Source: Epiperipatus broadwayi (lineage: Eukaryota; Onychophora; Udeonychophora; Euonychophora; Peripatidae). Taken from it: a stretch of 64,000 bases of DNA. The notes under the pieces were generated by a model that worked only from the letters and a program-made list of their open reading frames with translations, searched no databases and was not told the DNA's origin. Below are positions 58,691 to 64,000 of this stretch, piece after piece. The DNA lies in the NCBI GenBank assembly GCA_028023455.1, contig JAQFVV010012477.1, positions 4,481,365 to 4,545,364 on the forward strand, written 5' to 3'. A program made the position numbers and the translations under genes. Every line of letters starts with the position of its first letter. The stretch's first letter is position 1.

Positions 58691-60023
58691 TACTTGGCTA
58701 ATTTTTATTTAATAACTTTGCAATATAATATTTTTTGTACAAATGCATTTCATCATAAATATAAGCAATCTCATGAAAATAATTTTAAACATTAAATAAC
58801 AAAATTTTTTCATTATAGATAGAAATAAAGCATTTAATAAATAAATAAATAAAAGACATGTTCATTAGTTAAAATGCAATTTACTTACCAAAGTTTTATT
58901 TCATTTACTAATGGAAGACTTCATTATAATACTTATATTATTGCAATCATCACAACTGTAATTCATAGTTGCCACAAATGAAATATTTGATTCAGTTAAT
59001 TTTTGCTGTTGCTTTTGTTTTTGTTTGCAGAGTATTTATAATTTAAATAATGACATATTTAATTTGACTGTTGTTCAAGATAGCAGCTATTATCAGAAGA
59101 AAAAAATATTTCTCATGTGTAAGAATCAGAGACCTCATTTTAGTTAATTTTTTATTTACATCAGTAAAGCCAGTAGAGGGAAAAAAATATTTCAAGTTTT
59201 GCTTTTATTTTAAGATGCAAAAATTAAATTTTTATAGGTATGTCATTTTTATGTACACTTTTATTATTATATTTATAAGTTTTATACTTTTTAAAGTTAT
59301 ATAAACTTATAATTGAGAAATATGAAATCATTATACATAATAATGTTAAAATTGGTTTTAATTTCAAAAATAATTTTAAATTTTCTAATAAAAAATATTT
59401 TTGAAAAAATGTTTTTCTGTTACAAACTATATATAAACTAAAGGCCACATATATGAAAAAATTATTGTACAGTGTTAAATGTCATTGTTACTTGTTTGAC
59501 ATACAAAAGGATTAATACTTTTGCAATAATAGAACATTTGGTTTATTTTAAGATAAAATAATTTTTTATTCATTATAAATGTAAATAATTTTAGTAAAAA
59601 GTAAAGCTTTATTTATTTATATTATTATTTTGATTGAATATAATAATTAATTGAATCATAAATTAATTTCAAATGTGGATTGTATGTATCATGTATTAAT
59701 CTAATTTTATTTAATTAAATTGTATCTTCATAATAAAAAATAATGACCACATTAAACAAAAAAATGACATCTTAGTTTGCTTTAAAAATAAAAGTTTTAC
59801 TGATTAAATAATTCTAAATAAAAAAAGCCAATACTCACTTAATACATGAAATGTGCCAAAACAAATTACAAAATAATACATTATGTTAATTTATTTTGTT
59901 TAATAAAACTTTAAATAAGCCAGGTATAATTTAACTAAACATCAAACTCAATAATATAAATTCAAAATAAATACTATTAAATATAATACAGTAAACTTAT
60001 TTTGCTTATTGATAAATAATTTG

Positions 60024-60025
<2 letters not shown>
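58691..60025. other. AT-rich DNA, nothing recognised
   Basis: The ORFs at 59071-59304 and 59224-59448 overlap on opposite strands, are AT-driven and lack motifs. Confidence 0.5.

Positions 60026-60062
<37 letters not shown>
60026..60062. repeat. CA/TA microsatellite
   Basis: CA units followed directly by TA units. Confidence 0.9.
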
Positions 60063-60063
<1 letters not shown>

Positions 60064-60159
60064 AGTGTTTTAAATGCTTTTATTTAAGTTAGAATATATG
60101 TTTGTTTTTTTGGTATGTATGTTTATTCATTTTTGAATGGCTTTTATTATTTAATTTAG

Positions 60160-60905
60160 AATAAAATTTTAAAATTGAGATTTAATAGATTTAAATTCAG
60201 TAGAATATGTTCAAATTTGATATATAAATAAAAAATACCAGCCTAAATAATATGGGACAGTAATATTTTATATAGGTGACCTCTTAGACATAGGTAGGAG
60301 AGCAGAAAAATATTGAATATTTTGAAAACAAATTTAAAATTGTTCTTAGAACTTAATATGTTTTAAGTAAAACTTGCAAGAGGGCAGTATAGAGATTATT
60401 GAAGGGGCTTTCAATTTAAAGTTTTATTAATATTTTGAAATTGAGGTTTAGTAGATTTAAATTCAATAGAATAGATTCAAATTTGATACATAGGTAAGAA
60501 ATACCAGCTTAAGTAATAGAGAACTGTAATATTTTACACACATAACCTAGTTTCTCAGATCTAGATCAGAGAATGGAAAAATATTGAATATTTTGATATC
60601 AAATGTAAAACTAGGTTTTAGAACTTTAATATTTTAAGTAAATCTTGTGAGAAGGTAGTGTAAAATTTGTTTTTGCATTTAATTTAAAGTTATAACATTT
60701 TAAAATTGAGGTTTAATAGATTTAAGTTCAATATAATTAGTTGAAATTTTGTACATTTTTAAAAAATCTCTACCAAATTAATAAAGCATAATATTTTAAA
60801 TAGATGACTTAGTTTCATTGATATGGAAGGGTGTAAAAATTAGGAGTGAATATTTTATTATCAAATTTAAAAACTGTTCTTAGAAATTCAATGTTTTTTT
60901 TTCAT
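60160..60905 (+). repeat. ~265-bp tandem repeat, three units
   Basis: AAAATTGAGRTTTARTAGATT recurs at 60171, 60437 and 60702 (spacings 266 and 265). The units also share TTCAATAGAATA, AATACCAGC, TAATATTTTA and GAATATTTTGA segments. Divergence increases in the third unit. Confidence 0.85.
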
Positions 60906-61019
60906 TTATGTTAAAAAAGAAAATTAGTTTATAATATAGTTTTGTCAAGCATATTTTAAAAAAATTTTTTTTTTCAAATAAAAAAAAAGAAATGTCAAAC
61001 AATTTGCAACAGAAAAGTT

Positions 61020-61430
61020 ACTTACTGATTTATTATACATATATAATTATATGCACATACTAAATATGATATAAACCTAAAAATTTGCATATTAATTTAC
61101 TGCAGACATATCTAATGATATATATATACTATAAGTGTGCAATTGATTTAAAGAAAAAATATATGTATTAAGTGAAGTTGATTTACAAAATAGTTTCAGC
61201 AAGCATTTTTATTTAAAAAATAAAAATTTCAATCAAAAGCAATAATGTCACACACTTTTCACTTAATATAATATTTTATATTTTTAATCACTTATAAACA
61301 CATATTATGTACACATACTAAATATGATATATACATAAGGGTTATACATTATAATTTATAGTAGAAACATTTAGTGATATATATCAACTATAAGTGCCAA
61401 GTCAATTTAAAGTATTAATATAGTTTTATA
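61020..61430 (+). repeat. ~258-bp tandem repeat, about 1.6 units
   Basis: CACATACTAAATATGATATA occurs at 61054 and 61312 (spacing 258), followed in both by a GCAGACAT/GTAGAAACAT, AT-tract and CTATAAGTG series. Confidence 0.75.
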
Positions 61431-61489
61431 TTTTTATTTATTGTGCCAGTACTAAAAAATTAAAAATAATAGAAATAAAAGTTTTTTTT

Positions 61490-61748
61490 ACATTAAATGC
61501 TTTTATTTACTGTGCACTAAAAAGTTGTTTTTTCAACCACAATTGTTTTTTTTTAGATTTAATGAAAATGAAAGCATTAGGGGTGTGTGTCCAGAAATTA
61601 ATTAAGGCAATACCTATTTTTATAACAAGAAATTGACTTAAATAATTTCTGTACATGCCATGCTTTTATTTCAAATTAACTCTAAAAACCCCAATTGTGG
61701 TTGAAGAAACAATTATTTTTAATGCATAGTAAATAAAAGCATTTAATA
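61490..61748. repeat. MITE-like foldback with ~70-bp arms
   Basis: CATTAAATGCTTTTATTTACT (61491 onward) pairs with AGTAAATAAAAGCATTTAAT ending near 61748, and CAACCACAATTG pairs with CAATTGTGGTTG farther in. The loop has no ORF. The size of about 260 bp fits a small non-autonomous foldback transposon. Confidence 0.8.
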
Positions 61749-63157
61749 TAATTTTTTATCTCTATTATTATGGGTAATACTATTTGTAAAATGTTTATTG
61801 ATTAATTATCATTTTTCATAATTTTGAACTTTTTCTTATTAGATATTCAAAGTTTATGGCATATTTTGAATTATGGTAATGAGTTAATGTTTTACAATAG
61901 AAAACTATTAAAATTTTTATTTTTTAAGACAAGACTTTTGATATATGATGAATTTTGAAAAACTGCCTGTTATTGTTATCTGGAATAAAGATTATTCTTT
62001 AATGGTGTTCAAATTTTTTCATGTACTATTAAACACACAATTTCAAGTTAGAAACTATTACAATCTCATTTTAAACTTTATATATTATGGAAATATGTAT
62101 ATTAACAATTTTGTTGTAAATGTATGACATGGTTATGTGGTATATTTATATATTTACTGGTCTAAAGGAGACTGATGTACAGTCAAAAATGATAACATAA
62201 AAATAAATAAAGAATTGCATGGGAGAAGTTGAATAAGTGAAGTGATTTATAATTTAGAACTATAGTGTATAATTTAGAACTATATCGTATATAGTATAAC
62301 TAATGAAAAAAAAATAAAAAGTGGAAGGTGAGGATTATTTTATATTTAATATTAATCACAGCAATAAAAATTTACATCATATTTTTTTACAAATATTTTC
62401 AATGCATGAAGAAATATTATATATTCAATTTGACATTTATAAAAGGTACTAATTAAGTATAACTTTTTAAATAAGACTACATATGTCTTTGTATCACATA
62501 CAGTTATTTAATATTATATGACAAAGTTTGAACAAAATTGTGATCATGTGATAACATATTTGCATTTAAAAAATAAAAAAAAATATAGCATAAATATTTG
62601 TTATAAAAAATTCTTGCCATTATTCTGAAGTATTTGACAAATATTTAGACGTCTAGCATTCTTATGAGATTAAGTTATAGCTGAAACATGTGAAATATAA
62701 GATCTATTTATTTTATATTAACTTATGATTAACAATATGAACATTTAAATCTATATTAGAAAGAAATAAAATTTGCTTCTAATTTATTACAAATATTCCC
62801 AATGTAATGATTAATTAGATTTACAGAAGACTTGAGTAATCAATTTTATTTGATATTTCACTTATATATTCTTTTTATGTATTCTTTTATATGATCAAAA
62901 TCCAATGATTTTTACTATTACTAAATTTTCAACATGTTGACTTATATATATATAAAATAATAATTTTTAACAGATATAATTATTTAAATATTTGGAAATA
63001 TATGTTATAGTTTCATATTAGAAAAATAACATTTGTTGTTAATATACAGTAATCAATGAAAATTGTAAACTATAAATGCCCTCAGCATTTAAAAGGGGTG
63101 CATTATGTTTGATATAAGATATTTGCTTTATAATTATTACATACCAATTGTTTTTTT
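61749..63157. other. AT-rich DNA, nothing recognised
   Basis: A 23-bp near-duplicate (TATAATTTAGAACTATA) occurs twice at about 62248-62285. No gene recognised. Confidence 0.5.
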
Positions 63158-63246
63158 CATATGTCAAATGCATTGACCAGGAAGTGAACCCAGGCTAGCT
63201 GGCAGCTATGCTAACCACTAGGCCACCAATGTTTGACATGTCAATT
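63158..63246 (-). repeat. tRNA-derived SINE (TGGCCTAGTGG family), copy 2
   Basis: Minus strand: perfect A box TGGCCTAGTGG (63225-63215) and B box GGTTCACTTCC (63190-63180). The unit is bounded by TTGACATGTCAA and GCATTTGACAT, as in the copy at 50.2 kb, so these outer words may be short terminal inverted repeats of the SINE. Confidence 0.78.
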
Positions 63247-64000
63247 CAGCCATGTAAATGACAAGAGTGGTCAAACTTTGCCATGACTTTTTTTTTGCTA
63301 TGTTCAAGTTTATTAACTTCTATTTTTAAAAATAAATATAAATGAATAAAATAAAAATGTATATATACATTATTTTTGTTTTAAATAATTAACAATGAAT
63401 TAGTATATAAAAACAATCAGAAACATTTAATAAATAAGCAAAATAATATATTTTTATTAACATATTTAAACTAATTACAATAGGATTAACTTTAAACAGG
63501 ATTATAAATTAGCTATCTGGATATTAACATTTTTATTAATGAGAGGAGAAATGTGTATTATCTTATAAAGTTTTAATAAGGGCTGCTTTCAAGATTTTTT
63601 TGCTTCATTTCTAATTTAAATAATTTACATTTCTTTGAATTTTTACATTTATTTGTATTTTTAATAAAAACTTATTTATTTTATTTTCACATTTTCTATA
63701 AATTTTGTTAAAAAAATACATTCAGAAAGTGAAATTAGTGTAAAAAATAAAATAACAACTTTGCAAATAAAAAACAAATATCAGGCAGAAATGAAAAATA
63801 ATTAATATAATCAAAAGACTTCATTTAACCCTTTTAAACTGTGCTAACACTGTACCAATTTTCTTTGTTTTCACTTGCTATAAACTTTCAACATTCATTT
63901 TAGTATTAAACCATTATTGTATATCAAAATATAATAAATTTGACTTTATTTGATAGGTTACTTTGTTTAGCAATTAAATAAATTCTAAAAAAATAATTTG
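63247..64000. other. AT-rich DNA, nothing recognised
   Basis: No coding or repeat structure was recognised. Confidence 0.5.

Overview
The window looks like intergenic DNA from an invertebrate animal genome. It is very AT-rich (roughly a quarter G+C by eye), poor in CpG, and full of AT dinucleotide and TTA/TTC/TAA trinucleotide tracts. It holds Penelope-like retroelement (PLE), mariner and LTR-element debris, tRNA-derived SINEs and many foldbacks. I find no convincing host gene; every protein similarity I recognise belongs to a mobile element. CpG-to-TpG/CpA differences between repeat copies suggest a genome with methylation-driven CpG loss. I cannot name the species.

Layout. 0-3.9 kb: AT-rich DNA, a tRNA-like SINE (about 2.1 kb) and a head-to-head cluster of a SINE that carries a hammerhead-ribozyme fold (2.7-3.2 kb). 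3.9-7.0 kb: a foldback, a 456-bp monomer with a hammerhead, then a 5'-truncated PLE (reverse transcriptase plus GIY-YIG endonuclease) joined to an inverted copy of its own 3' end. 7-12.7 kb: mostly empty, with an unknown G+C-richer element at 10.4-11.0 kb and another hammerhead SINE at 11.9 kb. 12.7-14.9 and 23.7-25.7 kb: two diverged copies of one TG...CA element (probable solo LTRs). 15-23 kb: old SINE copies, trinucleotide tracts and a second copy of the 456-bp hammerhead family at 21.9 kb.

27.1-35.0 kb: an LTR-retrotransposon-like element with 97-98% similar terminal repeats and a polypurine tract. It has no polymerase, only two adjoining ORFs: a Glu/Lys-rich coiled coil and a protein of five lysine-rich ~30-residue repeats. 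35.0-41.8 kb: PLE 3' fragments, a perfect 237-nt palindrome, the best hammerhead of the window (minus strand, 35.95 kb), a 342-bp tandem family, an old ~1.5 kb repeat and a foldback. 41.8-43.1 kb: a decayed mariner with its transposase reading frame still traceable. 45.5-46.3 kb: a 307-bp tandem repeat. 46.5-47.9 kb: an inverted relative of the 38-39 kb repeat. 50-64 kb: tRNA SINEs, foldbacks, microsatellites and further tandem repeats.

The unifying theme is self-cleaving RNA. At least three unrelated repeat families (a SINE, the 456-bp monomer family and PLE 3' ends) carry hammerhead type I folds. One has a paired change at core positions 3 and 8 (U3, A8 in place of C3, G8) that keeps the tertiary base pair. 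Families of this kind are normally copied by LINE or PLE machinery, and a PLE source is present in the window.
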